Assembly (NCBI GenBank): GCA_030627025.1
Contig: DAOUSX010000075.1
Location: 1-6,015, forward strand
Reading direction: 5' to 3'
DNA length: 6,015 bases
Source of the DNA: Dehalococcoidia bacterium
GTDB lineage: Bacteria > Chloroflexota > Dehalococcoidia > GIF9 > AB-539-J10
Shown here: positions 1-5,459 of the stretch, piece after piece
How positions within the stretch are numbered: position 1 is the first letter of the stretch
Layout of the letters: each line of letters starts with the position of its first letter
Notes under the pieces: generated by a model
What the model was told of the DNA's origin: nothing
The model's database searches: none
What the model saw: only the letters and a program-made list of their open reading frames with translations
Made by a program: the position numbers and the translations under genes

Positions 1-455
1 GCGCTGACGGTTAATGTTCCTTCAAATAAATCCTCCACGGCGATAATCTGGTTCTGGGCAGTGAGAAACATGACCTTAAAGGTCTCTTTTTTGAGGTCTC
101 GCATCGAGTGGCGAAGGTAATTGGAGACCTCCTGAGAGGAGTGCAAAAATTCTTTATCCAGAATTTGCTCTTTGAGGAACTGCTCTCCCAGCTCCTGCAT
201 AAACTTGATTATAAAGACATGAGTCGGGCCGATTCCTTTAATCTCTTTTAATTCCTCCGGGGGAGCGGCTAAAACTCCCCGCAAGTTCTTGAATTTTTCT
301 ATTGCTTCCTTTGCCTGCTGTTTACAGTCCCTGCGAGGCGTTCCCAGGGTCAGCAGCAATTCCACGATTTCATAATCGTGGAACCCCTTGAGCCCAGATT
401 TAAGGAACTTCTCCCTCAACCTTTCTCGATGACCCTCTTGGCTTTTTGCGTCCAT
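1..455 (-). CDS. radC: RadC family protein (UPF0758/JAB domain), C-terminus cut by window edge
   Basis: Partial gene reading leftward off the window; 151 codons are visible from the ATG at 455-453. The N-terminus has the family's GHRERLREKF opening and the G-x-x-x-FHDYEIVELLL segment (residues 8-35). A helix-hairpin-helix follows at about 69-84 (LKEIKGIGPTHVFIIK). The first strands of the MPN/JAB domain come next (about 105-151), ending in AQNQIIAVEDLFEGTL, which matches RadC proteins closely. The metal-binding H-x-H...S-x-x-D motif would lie beyond position 1, so activity cannot be judged. An in-frame TAA at 467-465 lies upstream of the chosen ATG with no other ATG between, which fixes the start. 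The ribosome site is modest (GAGG about 13 bases upstream). RadC was once linked to DNA repair, but its true role is unsettled; related proteins often lie near mobile or accessory DNA. It is divergent from the operon on the right. The family call is firm; the function is not. Confidence 0.9.
   Translation of the reverse strand, partial: MDAKSQEGHRERLREKFLKSGLKGFHDYEIVELLLTLGTPRRDCKQQAKEAIEKFKNLRGVLAAPPEELKEIKGIGPTHVFIIKFMQELGEQFLKEQILDKEFLHSSQEVSNYLRHSMRDLKKETFKVMFLTAQNQIIAVEDLFEGTLTVS
360..383. repeat. Perfect 10-bp inverted repeat inside radC
   Basis: TTCCACGATT (360-369) and AATCGTGGAA (374-383) are perfect reverse complements separated by the four bases TCAT. The repeat lies in the codons for the conserved FHDYEIVE segment of RadC. 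It could form a hairpin in the radC mRNA near codon 30, or it may be a by-product of conserved coding sequence. Confidence 0.6.
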
Positions 456-529
456 GATATTCAGTTAACCTCAAAATTCCCAATCCATTAGTTAACGGAT
501 AGAGGGAGGGAAAACTCACCCTCACCTAG

Positions 530-550
530 CCTCTCCCATCAAGGGAGAGG
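530..550. repeat. Hairpin repeat, copy 1 (CTCCCATCAAGGGA core)
   Basis: CCTCTCCC (530-537) and GGGAGAGG (543-550) form a perfect 8-bp stem around the loop ATCAA. It is preceded by CACCCTCACCTAG, a context I associate from memory with short intergenic repeats of many bacteria. The 14-base core at 533-546 recurs in reverse orientation at 5290-5303, after nadA. The plus-strand side is followed by AATCTTTTATAT, only a weak T run, and the site lies upstream of both flanking genes. I therefore call it a repeat rather than a terminator. Confidence 0.7.
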
Positions 551-555
551 AATCT

Positions 556-584
556 TTTATATAAAGTTGTGCCAATGCCCACAA
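556..584 (-). promoter_or_regulatory. Possible promoter for radC (weak match)
   Basis: On the minus strand a -10-like TATAAA (561-556) stands 17 bases from TTGTGG (584-579), a poor -35 box. It would drive radC with a leader of roughly 95 bases. The -35 box lies next to that of the plus-strand candidate and within the same inverted repeat. It is supported only by box matches. Confidence 0.25.
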
Positions 585-587
585 CTT
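564..587. repeat. Inverted repeat AAGTTGTG/CACAACTT, possible operator
   Basis: AAGTTGTG (564-571) and CACAACTT (580-587) are perfect 8-bp arms separated by CCAATGCC. The repeat covers the -35 regions of both candidate divergent promoters, so a regulator bound here could affect both directions. No known regulator motif is recognised. Confidence 0.45.
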
Positions 588-615
588 GTCCTCAATTATA
601 TATCTTAACTATAAT
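586..615 (+). promoter_or_regulatory. Candidate sigma70-type promoter for the SDR-miaB-nadA operon
   Basis: A consensus -10 box TATAAT (610-615) is preceded by TTGTCC (586-591; four of six consensus positions) with an 18-base spacer. Transcription would begin near 622 and give a leader of about 158 bases that includes the palindromic element at 641-690. The -10 box is perfect but the -35 box is moderate. No better promoter is visible closer to the gene. Confidence 0.45.
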
Positions 616-640
616 TACGGAAACCAGGTCGTTTAGAGAT

Positions 641-690
641 GTAGTTGCCCAATTCATTGGGCGGTTGTGCCTGATAAATCAGGCAACTAC
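641..690. repeat. Compound palindromic element: two hairpins inside an outer stem
   Basis: The outer arms GTAGTT (641-646) and AACTAC (685-690) enclose two hairpins. Hairpin 1 pairs GCCCAAT (647-653) with ATTGGGC (656-662). Hairpin 2 pairs GCCTGAT (669-675) with ATCAGGC (678-684). The innermost pair of each would open to leave a four-base loop. Alternatively, the first nine bases (641-649) can pair directly with 682-690. The layout, with G-C-rich tips ending in AAT/ATT or GAT/ATC, resembles dispersed REP-like elements I recall from other bacterial genomes. Single-stranded, it would make a three-way junction in the presumed operon leader. Confidence 0.7.
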
Positions 691-765
691 GGAAATTTTG
701 GGGTAAAACTTCTCTGAAACGCCTGAAATTGAACGAGAAATCAAAATTAAACAACCTGAAAACTT

Positions 766-776
766 TAAGGAGGTGA
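766..776 (+). promoter_or_regulatory. Near-ideal Shine-Dalgarno sequence of the SDR gene
   Basis: TAAGGAGGTGA is an 11-base match to the complement of the bacterial 16S rRNA 3' end. The GGAGG core (769-773) is six bases before the ATG at 780. It fixes the start of the first operon gene and suggests strong translation. Confidence 0.85.
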
Positions 777-779
777 AGG

Positions 780-1568
780 ATGAGTTCATCTTTGTTTGAT
801 TTGGGGAATAAGGTAGCTATTGTAACTGGAGCAGGACGAGGTATTGGCAAAGCTATAGCTCTGGGCTTAGCTGATGCCGGTGCTGATGTGGTAGTTTGTG
901 CCCGGACTGCCGCTGACATCGAAGCCACCGCTGATGAAGTTAAGGCTAAGGGGAGAAAGGCTTTAGCGGTGCCTACCGATGTTCGTGCTGGCGACCAGGT
1001 GTCGAACCTGGTGGAAAAGAGCGTGGCTAAGTTTGGCAGGATTGATATTCTGGTCAATAATGCCGGTGGCTCCTTCATCGCTGACACAATGGATTTAAGC
1101 GAAGGGGGATGGGATGCCATTGTTCGTGAGAACTTGAAGAGCGTGTTTCTGTGCTCCAAGGCAGTGGGAAAGGTGATGATTGACCAGAAGGAAGGAAACA
1201 TCGTTAGCATCGCTTCGGTAGCCGGCATTACAGGCTATTCCCTGAATGCTCCCTATGGAGCAGCTAAGGCGGGGATTATCAATTTCACCAAGACGCTGGC
1301 TGTAGAGTTGGCACCTTACAATATCAGGGTAAATGCTATTGCCCCGGGAGTCATAGCTAGTGGAGGGCTGTTGCAATTATTGAGCATGGAGCCAGGCCAG
1401 GCGAGTGAAAAGGGGGAGAGTTTACCCCTCTCTGTACCTCTGGGGCGCTGTGGTCAGCCTGAGGATATCACTGGTGGTGTTATTTACCTGGTCTCTGATG
1501 CTTCCTCTTACGTTACCGGTCAGACTCTGATTATTGATGGTGGATTGACCACCAAGCTAGTAATATAA
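780..1568 (+). CDS. Short-chain dehydrogenase/reductase (SDR), FabG/glucose-dehydrogenase-like
   Basis: A complete 262-residue classical SDR, a cytosolic NAD(P)(H)-dependent oxidoreductase with a Rossmann fold. Visible motifs are the nucleotide-binding T16-G-x-x-x-G-I-G23, an Arg at 42 after the second strand (suggesting, not proving, NADP preference), D67 and NNAG at 93-96. The catalytic tetrad is N118, S146, Y159 and K163, with the usual 13-residue Ser-Tyr spacing and YxxxK. P189-G190 follows, and the C-terminus has the usual YVTGQTLIIDGG. Nothing essential is missing. The substrate cannot be read from sequence: relatives include 3-oxoacyl-ACP reductases (fabG), glucose 1-dehydrogenases and acyl-CoA-linked dehydrogenases. 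The 204-218 region, which usually shapes the substrate lid, is the least family-like. It is the first gene of the operon, with a near-perfect ribosome site, and ends 20 bp before miaB. With no fatty-acid genes nearby I leave the symbol blank. Confidence 0.93.
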   Translation: MSSSLFDLGNKVAIVTGAGRGIGKAIALGLADAGADVVVCARTAADIEATADEVKAKGRKALAVPTDVRAGDQVSNLVEKSVAKFGRIDILVNNAGGSFIADTMDLSEGGWDAIVRENLKSVFLCSKAVGKVMIDQKEGNIVSIASVAGITGYSLNAPYGAAKAGIINFTKTLAVELAPYNIRVNAIAPGVIASGGLLQLLSMEPGQASEKGESLPLSVPLGRCGQPEDITGGVIYLVSDASSYVTGQTLIIDGGLTTKLVI

Positions 1569-1588
1569 AGGTGGCTGGTGATATTGCT

Positions 1589-2899
1589 ATGCTACGTTAT
1601 TCTATCTGGACCATAGGCTGCCAGATGAATAAGGCGGAATCACAACGGATAGCCAGCTATCTGAATTCCGCAGGATATCATGAGGTCAAATCGCCCCGGG
1701 AAGCTGATTTAGTAGTGCTTAATACCTGTGTGGTGAGACAAAGCGCAGAGGGCAAAGTTCTGGGGATGCTGGGTCAGCTAAAAGGTTTGAAGAGGGAACA
1801 TGCCGATATGCATATTTTGGTTACCGGCTGTTTTGTCGATTCCCATGTTGAAGATTTGAAGAAGCGATTCCCTCATGTTGATTTTTTCTTCAAACCCGGG
1901 GCTTATTCCGATTTCCTTAGCTGGGCTAAGGAGCAGGGCGTTCCTGTTGATGAACAGAGATTGCTTCGCAGTCCCTTCACTGCGTTCAGGGCTTCGGCTC
2001 GCAATGACGCAGGGAAGGATTCTTCGCCGTGTGCCTATATTCCTATCATTCAAGGGTGCAACAATTTCTGTTCTTTTTGCATTGTTCCTTACCGTAGAGG
2101 CAGAGAGGTGAGCCGCCCTCTGGATGAGGTGGTCTGTGAGGCTGAAGAACTGGTCAGGCAGGGTGTGAAAGAGATAACCTTACTGGGACAGAATGTCGAT
2201 TCCTACGGGCGTGACTTACCGGGGCGTCCAGATCTGGCTGATTTGCTATACCGGCTGAGCGAAATCGAGGGATTATCAAGGATTCGCTTTCTGACGAACC
2301 ACCCTAAAGACGTGAGCCGAAAGCTTATTGAAGCGGTGGTTTCGCTGGATAAGGTGTGTAAATACCTTGAGCTGCCTGTTCAGTCGGGCGATGATGATAT
2401 ATTAAAGGCGATGAAGCGGGGGTATACTGTGGAGCAATATCGAGAGCTCGTCCGTGCCGTTAGAGAACGCCTGCCTCAGGCTTCTTTGAGCACCGATGTA
2501 ATCGTTGGCTTTCCTGGAGAGACAGAGGAGCAGTTTGACAAAACCTTTTCGCTGCTAAAGGAAATAAGGTTCGATGTTGTTCATGTGGCAGCTTACTCTC
2601 CTCGCTCTGGCACCATTGCCTGGAGGAAATATGAGGATAGTGTTCCTCAAGATGTCAAGAAAGAAAGGCTCAGGAAAGTTGAGCAGCTCCAGGCATCGGT
2701 AGCTGGCGAGATAAACTCCGGCTATATAGGAAAGGAAGTGGAAGTATTGGTGGAGGGCAATAAAAAGGGGAAGTGGTATGGGCGGACTGAAAGTAATAAA
2801 CTGGTCTTTTTCCAGGACGATGCTGATTGTTCGGGGAAATTGGTGAAGGTCAGTATTGAAAAGACCAGTCCCTGGGCACTGCAGGGCAAACATGCTTGA
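1589..2899 (+). CDS. miaB: tRNA-2-methylthio-N6-dimethylallyladenosine synthase MiaB
   Basis: A radical-SAM methylthiotransferase that converts i6A37 to ms2i6A37 in tRNAs reading UNN codons, using two [4Fe-4S] clusters. The 436 residues show an MTTase domain with cluster cysteines C11 (in GCQMN), C47 and C81; a radical-SAM domain with C157-x3-C161-x2-C164 (GCNNFCSFCIVPYRRG); LGQNVDSYG; and a C-terminal TRAM domain at about 377-432. GCQMN and CIVPYRRGRE favour MiaB over RimO or MtaB. I chose ATG 1589 because families start just before the first strand (MLRYSIWTIGCQMN) and GGTGAT lies six bases upstream. An in-frame GTG at 1571 would add six residues but has no ribosome site. The gene overlaps the next by 8 bp. 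The odd part is residues 124-146, between the first two domains: they are encoded by what looks like an inserted palindromic repeat, yet the frame stays open and all motifs are intact, so the enzyme is probably active. Confidence 0.95.
   Translation: MLRYSIWTIGCQMNKAESQRIASYLNSAGYHEVKSPREADLVVLNTCVVRQSAEGKVLGMLGQLKGLKREHADMHILVTGCFVDSHVEDLKKRFPHVDFFFKPGAYSDFLSWAKEQGVPVDEQRLLRSPFTAFRASARNDAGKDSSPCAYIPIIQGCNNFCSFCIVPYRRGREVSRPLDEVVCEAEELVRQGVKEITLLGQNVDSYGRDLPGRPDLADLLYRLSEIEGLSRIRFLTNHPKDVSRKLIEAVVSLDKVCKYLELPVQSGDDDILKAMKRGYTVEQYRELVRAVRERLPQASLSTDVIVGFPGETEEQFDKTFSLLKEIRFDVVHVAAYSPRSGTIAWRKYEDSVPQDVKKERLRKVEQLQASVAGEINSGYIGKEVEVLVEGNKKGKWYGRTESNKLVFFQDDADCSGKLVKVSIEKTSPWALQGKHA
1957..2026. 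repeat. Dispersed palindromic repeat inserted in frame within miaB
   Basis: Read on the minus strand, this segment contains GTCATTGCGAGCCGAAG, then an internal hairpin, then GCGAAGCAATCTC. That is the signature, from memory, of a repeat scattered between genes in many bacteria. ATTGC (1960-1964) and GCAAT (2001-2005) are outer arms. CGCAGT (1967-1972) and ACTGCG (1979-1984) form a perfect inner hairpin with loop CCCTTC. GCTTCG occurs twice (1963-1968, 1991-1996). Out-of-frame translations give peptides such as RLAMTQG and RSPERSEGTAKQS, typical of spurious proteins predicted over this repeat. In the miaB frame it encodes about 23 residues. The outer limits are approximate. Confidence 0.65.
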
Positions 2900-4337
2900 G
2901 GATTTTGATAAGTTTGACGCGCTTTTCCATCCAAATTCTGCTGCTGTTGTCGGTGCATCCCTGAACATCATGTCCGGAGGATACAACTTTACCCGTTTCC
3001 TCATAGACCATGGCTTTAAGGGCAGGATATATCCGGTAAACCCGAAATTGGATGAGATTTTCGGGCTCAAGGTTTATCCAAGTCTCAGGGATATCCCTGG
3101 GTCAGAGGTAGATTATGTTATCTCCTGCGTATCTGCTGAAAGGGTGTTGAAACTCCTCGAAGATTGTAAAGCCAAGAATGTTAAGCTGGTTCATCTTTTC
3201 ACGGGGATAATGAGCGAAACGGGGAGGGAAAAGGAAACGAGGCTTGAACGTGAAATCTTACGAAAAGCGAAAAGGCTGGGCATCAGGATTCTGGGCCCAA
3301 ATTGTATGGGTGTTTACTATCCCAAAGTCGGGCTTTCCTTTAACCATGACCTGCCAAAAGAAGCTGGACCTGTCGGGGGATTCTTTCAGAGTGGTGGAGG
3401 AGCAGGGGAATTCGTCCGATATGCTGCTTTACGCGGGGTTCGCTTCAGCAAGGTCATAAGCTATGGCAATGCCTCGGATATAACTGAATCTGAGTTACTA
3501 TACTATTTCGCTAAGGACCCTGAAACAAAGTTAATTGCTGCCTACATTGAGGGGGTTAAAGATGGGAGGGAATTTATCCGCGCTTTATCGTATGCCGCAA
3601 TGAGGAAACCGGTGATAATACTTAAGGCGGGAAGAGGGGAGGCCGGGAAAAAGCTGGCATTTTCGCACACGGCATCACTGGCAGGCTCTATGGACATCTG
3701 GAGGACGATATCAAAACAGCACGGTATTACTCTGGTCGGTAATTTTCAGGAGCTGATAGACCAGGTTGTGGCTTTCACCTTTTTGCCGCCTATCACGGGA
3801 AGGAGACTGATTATTATTGGGGGTGGAGGTGGGAAAAGCGTGATTTCAGCCGATGTGTGGGAGGAAGAAGATTTCCATCTGCCAGCCCTTTCCTCAAAAG
3901 CAAGGGAGAAACTTAAACAGGCGGTTCCACACGTCTGGGATTGGCTTAGGAATCCCCTGGACAGCTCTATTCTTCAAAAGTCACTTGTTCCACCCTCGAA
4001 TCTGCTGAGGATGATTATCACTGAGCAGGAATTTGATGTTTTCGTCGTCAATTTGACCCAGGACGACTTTTTCCCTATGGATATATGGCGGAAGATGCTA
4101 GCCGCAGACTTCATGGGCGGCAGCATGGCAATCAAAGATGAAGGTAAGCCGGTGGTCTCCGTCATAGAAACAGCCGAAATTGATTCCTCTGATATGCAAA
4201 GCTGGAGGTGGAGTGGCATTGCCGAGGCAAGGAAACAGGTTATTAGCCAGGGGATACCTGTTTTCCCTTCACCTGCCAGCGCAGCAAAAGCTGTGAGAAA
4301 ATTTGTGGATTACTGGGTTTGGAGAGAACGGAGATAG
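2892..4337 (+). CDS. ADP-forming acyl-CoA synthetase alpha-subunit-like CoA-binding protein
   Basis: A 481-residue relative of the alpha subunit of ADP-forming acetyl/acyl-CoA synthetases, which interconvert acyl-CoA, ADP and Pi with acid, ATP and CoA. Residues about 8-140 form the CoA-binding Rossmann domain (FHPNSAAVVGAS at 12-23, YPVNP at 47-51, GPNCMG at 135-140). Succinyl-CoA-ligase-like domains follow, with FQSGGGAGEF at 165-174, YIEG at 218-221, and KAGRGEAGKK...SHTASLAGS at 245-266. H259 there aligns with the phosphorylated His of the family. Length fits an alpha subunit (about 460 residues). The ATP-grasp beta domain is absent, and no beta gene lies next door. Family members usually read SQSG where this has FQSG. 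The start is ATG 2892, overlapping miaB by 8 bp (ATGCTTGA), with AGGG five bases upstream. A TTG at 2856 would add 12 residues unlike the family. Its acyl substrate is unknown; it may need a distant beta partner or have another CoA-binding role. Confidence 0.85.
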   Translation: MLEDFDKFDALFHPNSAAVVGASLNIMSGGYNFTRFLIDHGFKGRIYPVNPKLDEIFGLKVYPSLRDIPGSEVDYVISCVSAERVLKLLEDCKAKNVKLVHLFTGIMSETGREKETRLEREILRKAKRLGIRILGPNCMGVYYPKVGLSFNHDLPKEAGPVGGFFQSGGGAGEFVRYAALRGVRFSKVISYGNASDITESELLYYFAKDPETKLIAAYIEGVKDGREFIRALSYAAMRKPVIILKAGRGEAGKKLAFSHTASLAGSMDIWRTISKQHGITLVGNFQELIDQVVAFTFLPPITGRRLIIIGGGGGKSVISADVWEEEDFHLPALSSKAREKLKQAVPHVWDWLRNPLDSSILQKSLVPPSNLLRMIITEQEFDVFVVNLTQDDFFPMDIWRKMLAADFMGGSMAIKDEGKPVVSVIETAEIDSSDMQSWRWSGIAEARKQVISQGIPVFPSPASAAKAVRKFVDYWVWRERR

Positions 4338-4340
4338 AAA

Positions 4341-5273
4341 GTGAAAGTGATTGCTGAATCAGAGCCTGGATTGGAAGAACTTCAGAAGGAAGTCCTGGAG
4401 CTAAAAAGGGAGCTTAATGCCATTATTGTGGCTCATAACTATCAGCGTCCTGAAGTGCAGGATATTGCTGACTTTACCGGGGATTCTCTTGAACTGGCAA
4501 GGGAATGTGTTGGCGCCAGGGCGGAAGTAATCGTCTTTTGCGGCGTTCTCTTCATGGCGGAAACAGCGGCTATCCTCAATCCAGATACCACAGTGCTATT
4601 ATCACATCGTGACGCTGGCTGTCCTCTGGCGGATATGATCGATGTTGACAGTTTAAGGGAATGGAAGGAGCGATATCCCCAAGCTGCAGTGGTAGCTTAC
4701 GTTAATACCACAGCAGCGATTAAGGCAGAGAGCGATATTTGCTGCACTTCGGCTAACGGAGCCGAGGTGGTAAACGCAATTCCCGATGAGGAAATCCTGT
4801 TCATTCCTGATAGAAATCTGGGGTATTATGTCTCCAGGAAGACCGATAAGAAGATAGTTCTTTACCCTGGTTTTTGTGCTATACATGATAACCTCACTGT
4901 GGAGGAGGTCAGGAAAGCCAGGCAGCGTTATCCTGAAGCCAGGGTGCTGGTTCATCCCGAATGTCGCCCCGAGGTTATCGAGCTGGCTGACGCTGCCTTA
5001 AGCACCTCCCAGATGCTCCGCTATGCTGAGGCAAGCAATGCGAAGGATTTCCTCATTGGCACTGAGGAAGGAATGTTGTATCCTTTGAAGAAGCAGAATC
5101 CCGATAAGGAATTTCATCTTATCTCCGATAGCTTAGTTTGCCCTGATATGAAGATGACCACACTGGAAACGGTGATTGAAACAATGAAGGCAAGGAAAAA
5201 CATCGTCACTGTTCCTGAGAAGATAAGGGTGAGGGCTAAGAAGGCTATTGACAGGATGCTGGCGATAAGCTGA
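4341..5273 (+). CDS. nadA: Quinolinate synthase NadA
   Basis: NadA condenses iminoaspartate with dihydroxyacetone phosphate to quinolinate, the precursor of NAD, using an oxygen-sensitive [4Fe-4S] cluster. The 310 residues match the compact NadA type of anaerobes. Visible are HNYQ (32-35), TGDSLELA (46-53), FMAETAAILNP (71-81), CTSANG (135-140), IPDRNLG (155-161) and HPEC (205-208). Likely cluster ligands are C94 (DAGCPLAD), C179 (PGFCAIH) and C267 (VCPDMKMTTLE), whose 85- and 88-residue spacings fit the three-repeat fold. The start is GTG 4341, with GGAG seven bases upstream and three bases after the previous stop; a GTG two codons later is a weaker alternative. It is the last gene of the operon. 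nadB and nadC, its usual partners, are not in the window, so iminoaspartate must come from an aspartate oxidase or dehydrogenase elsewhere. All family motifs are present. Confidence 0.96.
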   Translation: MKVIAESEPGLEELQKEVLELKRELNAIIVAHNYQRPEVQDIADFTGDSLELARECVGARAEVIVFCGVLFMAETAAILNPDTTVLLSHRDAGCPLADMIDVDSLREWKERYPQAAVVAYVNTTAAIKAESDICCTSANGAEVVNAIPDEEILFIPDRNLGYYVSRKTDKKIVLYPGFCAIHDNLTVEEVRKARQRYPEARVLVHPECRPEVIELADAALSTSQMLRYAEASNAKDFLIGTEEGMLYPLKKQNPDKEFHLISDSLVCPDMKMTTLETVIETMKARKNIVTVPEKIRVRAKKAIDRMLAIS

Positions 5274-5355
5274 AAGGGAAGTTCCCCTGTCCCTTGATGG
5301 GAGGGGATACCATATTCAACGACCTTAACTGATTTCTAGATTATTGGACAAAGTT
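5274..5355. repeat. Post-nadA spacer with inverted copy 2 of the CTCCCATCAAGGGA repeat
   Basis: TCCCTTGATGGGAG at 5290-5303 is the exact reverse complement of the core at 533-546. CCCCTGTCCC (5284-5293) can fold back on GGGAGGGG (5299-5306), with four pairs next to the loop, one mismatch, one wobble and two more G-C pairs. AAGGGA (5274-5279) could instead pair with TCCCTT (5290-5295). No T run follows, so it is not a classical intrinsic terminator, although it lies where the operon should end and may slow or stop transcription. Confidence 0.55.
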
Positions 5356-5379
5356 ATGGACATAGTCCATTAAAATGTC
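5345..5379. promoter_or_regulatory. Upstream GGACA/TGTCC operator boxes of the Fic gene
   Basis: TGGACA occurs at 5345-5350 and 5357-5362, exactly 12 bp apart. The second belongs to the 15-bp palindrome ATGGAC-ATA-GTCCAT (5356-5370). A right half-site TGTC follows at 5376-5379, again in 12-bp register, and abuts the -35 box. These match the two boxes downstream of the promoter and suggest a dimeric regulator binding cooperatively. Confidence 0.6.
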
Positions 5380-5409
5380 TTGACTTTTTGAATATACTTT
5401 AGCTATAAT
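5380..5409 (+). promoter_or_regulatory. Strong sigma70-type promoter of the Fic gene
   Basis: TTGACT (5380-5385; five of six consensus bases) and a perfect TATAAT (5404-5409) are 18 bases apart. Transcription would start near 5416, giving a leader of about 44 bases. Operator-like boxes lie just upstream of the -35 and just downstream of the start point, as in a tightly repressed promoter. Confidence 0.75.
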
Positions 5410-5418
5410 GCTATTTTA

Positions 5419-5441
5419 GACAATGTCCAGGACAATGTCCA
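5419..5441. promoter_or_regulatory. Downstream tandem operator boxes (GACAATGTCCA twice)
   Basis: GACAATGTCCA occurs at 5419-5429 and 5431-5441, a 12-bp period. The second is part of the perfect palindrome GGACA-A-TGTCC (5430-5440). Both lie between the expected transcription start and the ribosome site, where a bound repressor would block transcription. Confidence 0.65.
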
Positions 5442-5459
5442 TGTAAAAGGTTTATAACC

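Larger units (their letters stand above)
456..779. other. Divergent intergenic region, no gene, several palindromes
   Basis: These 324 bp separate the leftward radC gene from the rightward operon. I see no convincing coding sequence: the long minus-strand frame here is mostly antisense to the SDR and has no family motif. The region holds a hairpin repeat (530-550), an inverted repeat (564-587) overlapping possible divergent promoters, a complex palindromic element (641-690), and the ribosome binding site of the first operon gene. It is AT-rich around 551-620, as expected of a promoter region. Confidence 0.8.

Noticed and set aside
463..496. AGTTAAC direct repeat (463-469, 490-496)
   Set aside because: A short AT-rich 7-mer with no further structure is probably chance.
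530..560. Hairpin 530-550 as an intrinsic terminator
   Set aside because: Only a weak, interrupted T run follows, and the site lies upstream of both divergent genes, so no transcript needs to end here.
616..695. TACGGAAA at 616-623 and 688-695 as target-site duplication around the palindromic element
   Set aside because: The second copy overlaps the end of the element and the first is 17 bases outside it, so the copies do not bracket it as a duplication would.
605..1228. 207-codon open frame on the minus strand
   Set aside because: It is antisense to the SDR gene and to non-coding palindromes, has a low-complexity Ser/Ala/Pro-rich translation, and shows no family motif.
1571..1588. GTG at 1571 as the miaB start
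   Set aside because: No ribosome site precedes it, and the six extra residues are not part of the family N-terminus. ATG 1589 has GGTGAT upstream and fits the usual MiaB beginning.
1778..2111. Small frames on both strands over the miaB repeat (for example 1875-2111 plus and 1778-2053 minus)
   Set aside because: They are out-of-frame readings of miaB and the palindromic repeat, useful only for recognising the repeat.
2856..2891. TTG at 2856 as the start of the acyl-CoA synthetase-like gene
   Set aside because: It would add 12 residues unlike the family and extend the overlap with miaB to 44 bp. ATG 2892 gives a typical short stop-start overlap.
5276..5311. Hairpin after nadA as a classical terminator
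   Set aside because: The stem is imperfect and no T tract follows. It is listed as a repeat that might still aid termination.
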